Positions 1 to 6,728 of a stretch of DNA of 18,039 nt are shown piece by piece; position 1 is the stretch's first letter; every line of letters begins with the position of its first letter. The DNA lies in NCBI GenBank assembly GCA_964650845.1, contig CAZYXR010000062.1:1-18039 (forward strand), given 5' to 3'. The translations under genes were made by a program, and so were the position numbers. The notes under the pieces were generated by a model, which had not been told where the DNA came from, made no database searches, and was given only the letters and a program-made list of their open reading frames with translations. The stretch is from UBA7692 sp964650845 (GTDB lineage: Bacteria; Bacteroidota; Bacteroidia; Chitinophagales; LD1).

Positions 1-2
1 AG

Positions 3-1064
3 TCGCTAACCACAGTTACATTAGGTACAAAGTTAGACCAACAAAAAATTGATGGTGTAGTAATAAACGAAGAAAAAAGGCTGATGCTGAACTACAACTT
101 CCCAGGCTTTAGTACTGGCGAAGCGAGAGTACCGCGCAGCACTGGCCGCAGAGAAATTGGGCATGGCAACCTTGCCCTTCGTGCATTGCAAACAGTTGTT
201 CCTGCCGATGTGCCTTACACTATTCGTATTGTGAGCGACATTTTAGAATCTAACGGTTCTTCGTCAATGGCTACTGTGTGCGCAGGCACGCTGGCTTTGA
301 TGGATACCGGAGTGCAAATAAAAAAACCTGTAAGCGGTATTGCAATGGGTTTGGTAACTGACGATAAGGGCAACTACGCTATCCTTTCGGATATTCTTGG
401 CGATGAAGACCACTTGGGTGATATGGACTTTAAAGTATGTGGCACCGTTGATGGCATCACTGCTTGCCAAATGGACATTAAAATAGATGGTTTAAGCCAA
501 CAAGTTTTGATGGAAGCATTAGAACAAGCTAAGCGCGGCAGGTTGCATATTTTGGGCGAAATGAATAAAACGCTTTCTGCACCGCGCGAAGATTACAAAG
601 CTCATGCACCGCGTGTGGTGGTTATGAAAATCGAGAAAGAATTTATTGGTGCGGTTATCGGCACGGGTGGAAAAGTTATTCAGGAAATTCAGGCTGTAAC
701 CGGTACTACTATTACTATTGAAGAAGTGGACGGTAAAGGTATTGTTGAAATATTCTCGCCAAACAAAGATGGCTTGGATGCTGCTTACAAATGGATTCAA
801 AGTATTGTGGTAACGCCCGAAATTGGTGATGTGTACGATGCTACCGTTAAAAGCATTATGCCTTATGGTGCATTTGTAGAGTTTCTGCCTGGCAAACAAG
901 GCTTGTTGCATATTTCGGAAGTTTCGCACAAACGCCTCGAAACAATGGATGGTGTGTTGAAAGAAAACGAAATTGTGAAAGTGAAGCTGGTAGGTTTAGA
1001 TCCTAAAACAGGTAAATTTAAGCTAAGCCGTAAGGTTTTGTTAGATCCACCTGCTGCTAATTAA
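3..1064 (+). CDS. pnp: Polynucleotide phosphorylase, 3' part (partial at window start)
   Basis: The reading frame is open from base 3, so the gene begins upstream of the window; the Met at 84 is internal. PNPase is a cytoplasmic trimeric 3'-5' exoribonuclease that degrades RNA with phosphate and is part of the RNA degradosome. The visible part starts in the second RNase PH domain (TLGT and IDG motifs before base 84). It continues through the catalytic stretch GDEDHLGDMDFKV, then a KH domain with the GxxG-type loop IGTGGKVI (around base 655-680), and ends in an S1 RNA-binding domain (MPYGAFVEF, GLLHISEV). The protein stops soon after the S1 domain, the normal end for the family. A strong terminator follows 23 bases after the stop, so this is the last gene of its transcript. 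Family assignment is secure. Confidence 0.97.
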   Translation, partial: SLTTVTLGTKLDQQKIDGVVINEEKRLMLNYNFPGFSTGEARVPRSTGRREIGHGNLALRALQTVVPADVPYTIRIVSDILESNGSSSMATVCAGTLALMDTGVQIKKPVSGIAMGLVTDDKGNYAILSDILGDEDHLGDMDFKVCGTVDGITACQMDIKIDGLSQQVLMEALEQAKRGRLHILGEMNKTLSAPREDYKAHAPRVVVMKIEKEFIGAVIGTGGKVIQEIQAVTGTTITIEEVDGKGIVEIFSPNKDGLDAAYKWIQSIVVTPEIGDVYDATVKSIMPYGAFVEFLPGKQGLLHISEVSHKRLETMDGVLKENEIVKVKLVGLDPKTGKFKLSRKVLLDPPAAN

Positions 1065-1087
1065 AATTGAAAATTGCTTCTATTATG

Positions 1088-1123
1088 AACTCCCGTTGTT
1101 GCAAATCAACGGGAGTTTTTTTT
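1088..1123 (+). terminator. Rho-independent terminator of pnp
   Basis: A perfect 11-bp stem (AACTCCCGTTG at 1088-1098 with CAACGGGAGTT at 1107-1117) closes an 8-base loop and runs into eight T residues (1116-1123). It lies just after the pnp stop codon. The bases from here to the antitoxin stop at 1316 hold nothing else that I can support. Confidence 0.92.
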
Positions 1124-1315
1124 GCTCCAACACTTTTGCTCGCAAGAATTGAATTTCAATTTTACTGCTTACATTATCCCGAACTCAGACTGATAATTCT
1201 GCGGATACCTCATTTTTATTATTACTTTAAGCGTTGTTGCGTTGTGAGAATGCCGTACAAAACATATTGCAGCAAAACTACATAGGCTGTTTTTATTTCT
1301 ACGTGTGCTGAAAGA

Positions 1316-1725
1316 CTAACTCGCAGGCATAAATATCTCGGCAGGCAACTGAAAATAATCTCTCAGTCGTTTGGCAATTTTCAGTGTCAACTCCCTNNNN
1401 NNNNNNNNNNNNNNNNNNNNNNNNNNNNNNNNNNNNNNNNNNNNNNNNNNNNNNNNGAAAGGATGGAGGATACATGCCCCTTGCTGCCGATAAGCGGCTC
1501 AAGGTCTTTGGCTTTCATATCCCTTTCTTGCATTTTCAGCTTTATCACGTCAATCGGGTTTACTTCAGGTATTTGTATATGTTTTTCTTCAAAATCCTTC
1601 ACCAATACCAATAGTAAAGCCAATTCATCGGCTTCGGGTGTGCCATCTTTTGCCTCAAAAATTGCCATCGTGCGTTTCACTGCTTTCTGATAAGCGGCTT
1701 CTGTTTTTATTACTTTCCAGTTCAT
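1316..1725 (-). CDS. higA: HigA-type antitoxin (HTH), split by an assembly gap
   Basis: This is the antitoxin partner of the toxin ending 1 base upstream. It should bind and neutralise the toxin and repress the shared promoter. Residues 1-89 are readable from 1725 to 1459 and match the COG5499-like HigA family: an N-terminal helical part (AYQKAVKRTMAIFEAKDGTP), then the HTH beginning near NPIDVIKLKMQERDM and GSKGHVSSIL. The gene then enters the N run (1397-1456). Beyond the run the minus strand reads RELTLKIAKRLRDYF followed by QLPAEIFMPAS and a TAG stop at 1318-1316, which is the expected end of this family. That segment is in a different frame from the first part if the run is really 60 bases, so I infer the run length is wrong. 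With two residues missing, the protein would be about 117-118 residues. Confidence 0.85.
1397..1456. other. Assembly gap (60 N) inside the antitoxin gene
   Basis: Sixty undetermined bases interrupt the HTH of the antitoxin. Frame continuity between the two coding sides needs a missing length of 3n+1. The usual spacing of the family (SGKREL-like) would be met by only about 7 missing bases, so 60 looks like a placeholder rather than a measured length. Confidence 0.95.
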
Positions 1726-1726
1726 G

Positions 1727-2056
1727 TTATTTCACTTTATAGTTCAAAATTTTAGTATCAAATTCAATGGTTTCCACATTTATTTTATCATACTCTTTAT
1801 GGGTGCCAAACCAAATTACATATGCTGCCAGTTGCTTAAAATTGACAGATACAATTAACCTGTAATCATTACCTTTGATACTAAATATCACCCTATTGTT
1901 GGCAACAATACTGGCATTTCCATACACGGCTTTCAGTTCATTAAAAGTGTGAAATTCTTGTTTCAAAAATTCATTGTACCACACCAGTAAAGCCGTTTTT
2001 GCCTGCGGATATTTATCCACGTAAAACAAAACGGCTCTTTTTACAATGATGTTCAT
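1727..2056 (-). CDS. higB: HigB-type toxin, mRNA interferase family
   Basis: This 109-residue protein matches the HigB toxin family (PF09907 type), RelE-fold endoribonucleases that cut mRNA on the ribosome. Diagnostic stretches are MNIIVKRAVLFYVDKYP at the N-terminus, the core NNRVIFSIKGNDYRLIV (residues 53-69) and WFGTHKEYDKI (82-92), with the conserved GTH and YDK positions. The toxin comes first and the antitoxin second, separated by 1 base, the usual order for HigBA. The start is secure because a promoter box sits 4 bases upstream of the ATG and the family begins exactly here. It lies 50 bases downstream of the HmuY-like gene on the same strand but has its own promoter with a palindrome, so I infer autoregulated transcription. 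No key residue appears to be missing. Confidence 0.9.
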   Translation of the reverse strand: MNIIVKRAVLFYVDKYPQAKTALLVWYNEFLKQEFHTFNELKAVYGNASIVANNRVIFSIKGNDYRLIVSVNFKQLAAYVIWFGTHKEYDKINVETIEFDTKILNYKVK

Positions 2057-2060
2057 ACGG

Positions 2061-2068
2061 CAAAGGTA
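2061..2068 (-). promoter_or_regulatory. Bacteroidota -7 box (TACCTTTG) of the toxin-antitoxin operon
   Basis: On the minus strand TACCTTTG matches the Bacteroidota -7 consensus TAnnTTTG exactly and lies 4 bases before the toxin ATG. A TTTTC 19 bases further upstream is a weak -33 candidate. Transcription would begin at or next to the start codon, giving a leaderless or almost leaderless mRNA. Confidence 0.6.
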
Positions 2069-2074
2069 TTAAAT

Positions 2075-2095
2075 AAGTTTTCTTTTTGAAAACTT
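2075..2095 (-). promoter_or_regulatory. Palindrome in the toxin-antitoxin promoter, candidate antitoxin operator
   Basis: A perfect inverted repeat, AAGTTTTC and GAAAACTT with a 5-base spacer, lies between the -33 and -7 regions of the toxin promoter. HTH antitoxins of this family repress their own promoter by binding such palindromes, so an operator is the most economical reading. A terminator for the upstream lipoprotein gene is less likely because no T run follows on the minus strand. Confidence 0.5.
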
Positions 2096-2106
2096 TAGTG
2101 CCGTGT

Positions 2107-3312
2107 TTACAACTCCTCAAATTCAAAAGTAGGGAAGCCTCTTTCGTAGCTTTCGTTGTAAAAGTCTAAGAAGCGCAACTTGTAGAAACGCTGATCTTTG
2201 GTGCGTACAAAATAGATTCGGTAGGGCAAGGCTTTGTATTCTGTAAAGTCGTATAGCTTCCAGTCGTAGCCGATTACATCCCGGGTAGCTGCAAAGTTTT
2301 GTGTTTTTAAATCTGGTAGTAAAGTGTTTTCAAAACTTACAGTTGAGTCGACATAGCATTCTACCGTTTGTGGATTGGAAAGTGCGCCCACCACAATATA
2401 TGGCAAATAATAAGGGTCGTAAAATACATAGCTGTAGCGGGTAAAAACTAAGTCCCAAGTATCTTTTGCCGGTTCGGCATCTACCAATTTGCCGCCATTG
2501 TCGAAACTTAAATAGCTATAGCAGTGCAAGTTGTCTTTTGTAACCAGCGCTGTGTGTTCATCGCTACCATCGGGATAGGCAAAGCGAATTTTATAAGTAT
2601 TGAGCGAATAATCTACAACCTGAATTTTGCGATACCCCAATGGGTTGCCCAAAATGTCTTTGCCAAGTTTTATGAGATAAACTTCATTGCGCGAAGTAAC
2701 GTTGCCATTCTCATTCCACCACTTGCCTATGGCATTGGAATCTGATTGATACGTAGGTTTATCTAACAACCAACCATCGTTTGAAAGAGTATCTGTGTAT
2801 TTTACTTTTTCAAAATCGGTGGTGTTTGTGCGTTTGGCCATCATTAGTTTACTGCCATTCAGCCAAATGTTTAAGCTGTTAGCATCGTTATCAAACATTA
2901 GGTCGTAGATAGCCGGATTTGTTTTTTGTACCACTTGCCCTGTTTGCAAACTGAAGTAATACATGTCTTCATAACTCGAAGTCATTGGTATTACTACTCG
3001 CTTATCGGTGCTGCCGTTTTTCTTTGGGGTAAGGGGTTTTTCTTTAAAGCACGATGTGATAGAAAAAAGAAAAGTTATTACGATGAACGATGAACTGTAA
3101 GAAAGCCATCGCCATTTTTGGATAGCTATAGAAGATGAATGGAGATTCCTTCGTTCTCTGCAATGGTTGTGTTCTTTTGCCAAAACCTCCCCGCCATTGC
3201 GAAACATAACACGAAACGGGCTTAATGAAAGGGATAAAAAAGACATAGCATCTTTCAGCAAGGCGATGCTGTAAATACTTGATTTTTTAAATCCTTTAAT
3301 TAAGTTTTTCAT
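2107..3312 (-). CDS. HmuY-like lipoprotein with an insertion in its signal peptide
   Basis: This gene encodes an outer-membrane lipoprotein of the HmuY type, a family that captures heme (as in Porphyromonas HmuY) and hands it to a TonB receptor. Family signs are the C-terminal beta-rich body, with GYRKIQVVDYSLNTYKIRFA, KDTWDLVFTRYSY and a tyrosine-rich stretch before the C-terminus. The lipobox SITSC places the lipidated cysteine at residue 88 counted from the ATG at 3312. I chose that ATG because MKNLIKGFKK is a typical lipoprotein n-region and it lies 25 bases after the receptor stop; an in-frame ATG at 3348 would overlap the receptor. Residues from about 16 to 73 come from a 174-bp insertion (see the repeat entry) with no coding character. 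Heme specificity is inferred from family and neighbour only; the family also includes non-heme members. Confidence 0.75.
   Translation of the reverse strand: MKNLIKGFKKSSIYSIALLKDAMSFLSLSLSPFRVMFRNGGEVLAKEHNHCRERRNLHSSSIAIQKWRWLSYSSSFIVITFLFSITSCFKEKPLTPKKNGSTDKRVVIPMTSSYEDMYYFSLQTGQVVQKTNPAIYDLMFDNDANSLNIWLNGSKLMMAKRTNTTDFEKVKYTDTLSNDGWLLDKPTYQSDSNAIGKWWNENGNVTSRNEVYLIKLGKDILGNPLGYRKIQVVDYSLNTYKIRFAYPDGSDEHTALVTKDNLHCYSYLSFDNGGKLVDAEPAKDTWDLVFTRYSYVFYDPYYLPYIVVGALSNPQTVECYVDSTVSFENTLLPDLKTQNFAATRDVIGYDWKLYDFTEYKALPYRIYFVRTKDQRFYKLRFLDFYNESYERGFPTFEFEEL
3095..3274. repeat. Candidate small mobile repeat inserted in the lipoprotein signal peptide
   Basis: On the minus strand TTACAG occurs at 3274-3269 and again at 3100-3095, both in the same codon phase, exactly 174 bases apart. 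The 168 bases between them hold nested inverted repeats. The outer pair is catcgcc at 3107-3113 with ggcgatg at 3262-3268. The inner pair is gcaatgg at 3160-3166 with ccattgc at 3194-3200. The middle (gagattccttcgttctctg) resembles short intergenic repeats common in draft bacterial genomes; that is an impression from memory. Deleting one repeat plus the insert joins MKNLIKGFKKSSIYS to SSFIVITFLFSITSC, a normal lipoprotein signal peptide. I infer a MITE-like insertion with a 6-bp target duplication. Confidence 0.55.
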
Positions 3313-3337
3313 TTTCGATTTTCCCTTTTTTGTTTTC

Positions 3338-5590
3338 TTATTTCGCAAATTGCAATATTAATGCTGCAAAAAATGTTCTTCCTCTGTTTACCATCATACT
3401 GTTGCCGCTACCTATTGAATGTGCTGCCCCTGAAGCGTTTTGCGCACCGATGTTAGTAACACCTGTCAAGTTTTTGCCCCCAATGGTTAGCTGTATTCTA
3501 TCTTTCCAAAAGTTTTTTGAAGCGGTGATATCGAGTGTGTGATAAGCATCCCTGAATCCGGTGCTAATACTGCTGTTCATCGAAAACAAAGCTTTTTGTC
3601 CTGTGTATTTGTAAAATGCGTTCACAGAAATTTCTGCTTTGGGAATGGTGTATCCAATGCGGGCGTTGGCATCGGGGCTAAGATTTTTTACCACATCTTC
3701 TTTTATACTGGCATCGAAAGTTTCAAATTGCGTAAGCAATGCTCCGGCAGATGCAGAAAGTCGTTTCCATGTGTATGAAATGGTGAAATCTCCGCCATAG
3801 GTTACTACCCGTTTAAAATTGTCATATTGATAGGCTATAACCCCGGGCGGTGTTTCGGGCGATGGGGGTACCAACTTTAAATCAATTTTATTGTTGATGT
3901 AATTGAAAAAGCCCGATGGTTGAAAATCAATTTTGTGTTCGCCTTTGCGCACAGTTGCCGAAAATGAAAGCTGCACATTATGTCCATTTTCGGGCAAAAG
4001 ATTTTGATTACCTGTGATGTCGTGATTGCTGTCTTTAAAATCCAAATACAATTCTTTTAGCGATGGCGAGCGAAAGCCCAAACCATAAGAAGTGCGCAAT
4101 GTGAAAATATCTTTGTAAGAATATTTTAAATTAAATGAAGGTACCAATGGCGAGCGAAAGCGGGTGTTATACGCAAAGCGAATGGCGGGTTGTATCACCA
4201 AGCCTTCAACTATGGTCCAGCGCATGCTGCCAAATGCTGCTGCATCGGTAATTTGTTGTGTGCCGTTTTCGATGCGCAACTGTGTGGTGGTTTCGTGGTT
4301 TACGTCCAAGCCAAATTGAAACCCGATATTCATGCGCTTTGTGTACATAGAATAAATTGGCCGCACCATAAAATGATGATAGTTTGATGTGTCTTGAGTT
4401 TCGCTGGGTATCAAGGTTTCTTCGCCATTTGTTAGGTCTTTTTTTACTACATTCCAAAAACGGAAAAAGCCCGAGTAACCGCCCACCACATCTAAAGTGC
4501 TATTATTTTTAAAGCGATATAAAAAGTTTACAGATGCACGCGGGCGAAAGGTGTGGAACTTTTCATCTTTTGCAGTAACTCTATCGGCAACATATTTGGG
4601 TTCGCCACGGCTCAACATCATTTCGCGAAAGAACGAGCCACTAACCGAAATGCGAAAACTGTTTCTTGAATAGGTGTATTTCAGGTCTGCCATGTATTGC
4701 TCTTTTGGTCGCCACTCGCTATATCGTTCATAGGTGTTGCTTGCCGAGTAGCCATCAAAAAAATACCTGCCAGCATTGATGTTTAACTGATGGTTGCTGA
4801 CGCGGAATGTGCCGCCTGCATCAACATTGTATTGCCCCACAGTTTCGTAATAGCCTTTTGCAAAAACTTTCACTTTTTCTTTTTGTAAACCGCCTGTAAT
4901 CAGGTTGATAACACCACCCATAGCATCGGTGCCATACATTACGCTTAACGGGCCTTCTACTACTTCTACCCGCTCAATATTATTGATGTTGAGTTGGCTT
5001 AAATCAACTTTACCCTCAAGCCTGCCGGCTACCGGTACGCCATCTACCATTATTTTCACTCCCTCGCCCGAAATGCCGTTTATGCTTATGCCGCTGCCAA
5101 AAACAGGATCAACGCTTTGGTTTATGTTCAGCTCGTTTGATAAGGCATCTTGCAAATTTACCGCACCTTTTTGGCGCATGATTTCGGGGGTAATAACCTT
5201 TACTTCATATAGTGAGTTGGCGGTACTGGTGGTGGCGTATTGCCCAGTAACAACTACATCTTTTAGCTGACCCGATTCTAATTTTAGCGAATAAGTTTTG
5301 GCTACATAATCAGTTAGGGTGTCAGTAATGGTTGCATAACCTAAATAAGAAATCCTTACTGTGGTAGGTAAGTTTACCTGTGTGGTAAAAGTGCCTTCTT
5401 TGGTTGTAACTGATGTGTGTGTATGTTTTAAATTTGAATTTGGGGGGTAAAATGAGATTGCTGCAAACTGCATGGGTAAGCCCGTTTCGGCATCCATTAC
5501 TTTTATATCAATATTTTGAGCAAGCACCGAGTGTATGTTCAAAATAACACATAAGAGTACTCCCCACCCAATACAAATATCCGTCTTCAT
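3338..5590 (-). CDS. TonB-dependent outer-membrane receptor, probably for heme
   Basis: The 750-residue protein has a signal peptide (MKTDICIGWGVLLCVILNI, ending near AQ at 25), a carboxypeptidase-like regulatory domain (about 26-107), a plug (about 118-228, with GVPVAGRLEG and YGTDAMGGVINLI) and a 22-strand-type barrel to the C-terminus. Near the start of the last third it carries FRSP (506-509), His523 and NQNL (528-531). This resembles the FRAP...His...NPNL signature of heme and hemoglobin receptors such as HmuR, and the next gene is HmuY-like. I therefore infer heme or hemoprotein uptake, although FR.P followed by N.NL is also seen in siderophore and cobalamin receptors. The start at 5590 is preferred over an upstream in-frame ATG at 5623. 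It gives a clean signal peptide, and a promoter box lies between the two ATGs. The lipoprotein gene follows 25 bases after the stop, so the two form an operon. Confidence 0.9.
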   Translation of the reverse strand: MKTDICIGWGVLLCVILNIHSVLAQNIDIKVMDAETGLPMQFAAISFYPPNSNLKHTHTSVTTKEGTFTTQVNLPTTVRISYLGYATITDTLTDYVAKTYSLKLESGQLKDVVVTGQYATTSTANSLYEVKVITPEIMRQKGAVNLQDALSNELNINQSVDPVFGSGISINGISGEGVKIMVDGVPVAGRLEGKVDLSQLNINNIERVEVVEGPLSVMYGTDAMGGVINLITGGLQKEKVKVFAKGYYETVGQYNVDAGGTFRVSNHQLNINAGRYFFDGYSASNTYERYSEWRPKEQYMADLKYTYSRNSFRISVSGSFFREMMLSRGEPKYVADRVTAKDEKFHTFRPRASVNFLYRFKNNSTLDVVGGYSGFFRFWNVVKKDLTNGEETLIPSETQDTSNYHHFMVRPIYSMYTKRMNIGFQFGLDVNHETTTQLRIENGTQQITDAAAFGSMRWTIVEGLVIQPAIRFAYNTRFRSPLVPSFNLKYSYKDIFTLRTSYGLGFRSPSLKELYLDFKDSNHDITGNQNLLPENGHNVQLSFSATVRKGEHKIDFQPSGFFNYINNKIDLKLVPPSPETPPGVIAYQYDNFKRVVTYGGDFTISYTWKRLSASAGALLTQFETFDASIKEDVVKNLSPDANARIGYTIPKAEISVNAFYKYTGQKALFSMNSSISTGFRDAYHTLDITASKNFWKDRIQLTIGGKNLTGVTNIGAQNASGAAHSIGSGNSMMVNRGRTFFAALILQFAK

Positions 5591-5599
5591 TTTGCCGCG

Positions 5600-5607
5600 C
5601 AAATGTA
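5600..5607 (-). promoter_or_regulatory. -7 box (TACATTTG) of the receptor-lipoprotein operon
   Basis: TACATTTG on the minus strand matches TAnnTTTG and ends 9 bases before the ATG at 5590. It lies inside the reading frame if the ATG at 5623 is used, which argues for the later start. I see no good -33 box at the usual distance, so regulated or weak promoter strength is possible. I see no obvious Fur palindrome in the 97-base divergent region. Confidence 0.5.
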
Positions 5608-5720
5608 CTTTGCTTGGGCACAACTATTGTATGCGAATTGTCAGAGAATTGTCATAAAATTTGATTTTGCTCATAAAAAGCGATTTTTAGCGGAGCATTT
5701 AGATTAACAAAAGAACGTGT

Positions 5721-6725
5721 ATGTATATTAAAGACGAAAAGTATAACCCACGATTAGATCGCGTTTTAGTATTCGTGGATATTGTTATGGTGATACTTGT
5801 GTTGCTAAACCTTTCCATGCTTGCACTTCAAGTGAATTTTGAAAGCACAATGGTTAGTTCGAGAATCAAACAGTATTTACCGCAATTTTACTACTGGTAT
5901 CAGCCAATCTTTCACAACTTCATTTTTATTGATGGTGTGTTTGTTGCTATTTTTTTGACAGAGTTGTCGTTACGATGGCTGCTCGCTATTATCAATAATA
6001 CTTATCACCGCTGGTTTTTTTATCCGTTTGTAAATTGGTACGAGGTGTTGGGTTGTATTCCTGTGGGTTCTTTCAGGGTGTTGCGAGTGCTAAGAATTGT
6101 AGCGGTGGTAATTCGCCTTAATCGTATGAAGATAATTGATATTCGGCAGTGGTATGTGTATCAGTTGTTCAATAAATATTTAGGTGTATTAACTGAGGAA
6201 GTATCGGATAGGGTGGTGATAAATATAATAGAAGGCGTGCAGGCTGAAGTAAAAACCGGAATTCCATTAACCGGCAAAATAATTGAAGAAGTGGTGCTGC
6301 CACGCAAAGAAGTTTTGGTAGATTTTATTGCGCATCGGGTACAATTGGTAATGCGCAACCAATACGAAGCAAATCGCAATGAGCTTCGCAAATCAATAAA
6401 CGAAGCGGTATCGGCAGCCATTCAGCAAAATGAAAATATTCGGTTGCTCGAAGCTGTGCCATTGGTAGGCAAGGCTGCCAGCAGCGCGCTGCAGCAGTCG
6501 GTTTACGATATTACTTTTGAAACTATCAATCATATTTTTGAAAAGTTTTCAACCGATGAAAGCCGCGTAGTGATTGAGCAAATTACGGATGGCATCATAG
6601 AAGCAATATTAATGGAAGAGGAAGATTCAAAGATTGAAAACACCGTTACCGAAATGGTAATTCATTCTTTGGATTTGATAAAAGCACAAGTGCAAGTGCA
6701 ACAATGGAAAGAAAAAGGGAAGTGA
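5721..6725 (+). CDS. Voltage-sensor-like membrane protein without a pore
   Basis: The first 140 residues look like the S1-S4 voltage-sensor module of ion channels. S1 is about 15-40. S2 is about 64-90 with the charge-transfer pattern FVAIFLTELSLRW (Glu81, Arg85). S3 contains FVNWYEVLGCIP (Asn105, Glu108 where Asp is usual). S4 is FRVLRVLRIVAVVIRLNR with Arg119, 122, 125, 132 and 135. No pore helix or selectivity filter follows. Residues 140-334 are soluble, helical and rich in Glu, Ile and Val, with a moderately hydrophobic stretch near 240-262. The protein may sense membrane potential, conduct protons or regulate a partner; the sequence does not decide. It is divergent from the receptor operon and its stop is 3 bases from the stop of the convergent phosphodiesterase. 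I saw no clear promoter box. Confidence 0.7.
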   Translation: MYIKDEKYNPRLDRVLVFVDIVMVILVLLNLSMLALQVNFESTMVSSRIKQYLPQFYYWYQPIFHNFIFIDGVFVAIFLTELSLRWLLAIINNTYHRWFFYPFVNWYEVLGCIPVGSFRVLRVLRIVAVVIRLNRMKIIDIRQWYVYQLFNKYLGVLTEEVSDRVVINIIEGVQAEVKTGIPLTGKIIEEVVLPRKEVLVDFIAHRVQLVMRNQYEANRNELRKSINEAVSAAIQQNENIRLLEAVPLVGKAASSALQQSVYDITFETINHIFEKFSTDESRVVIEQITDGIIEAILMEEEDSKIENTVTEMVIHSLDLIKAQVQVQQWKEKGK

Positions 6726-6728
6726 TTT

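Noticed and set aside
1067..1285. 72-codon plus-strand frame after pnp
   Set aside because: It runs straight through the pnp terminator, has an odd cysteine- and tyrosine-rich composition and no promoter or family resemblance.
3313..3348. In-frame ATG at 3348 as start of the HmuY-like gene
   Set aside because: It overlaps the receptor stop and adds a Lys-rich run (MRNKKTKKGKSK) before a normal MKNLIK start.
5591..5623. In-frame ATG at 5623 as start of the TonB receptor
   Set aside because: The promoter box at 5600-5607 lies downstream of it, and the extra 11 residues spoil a clean signal peptide.
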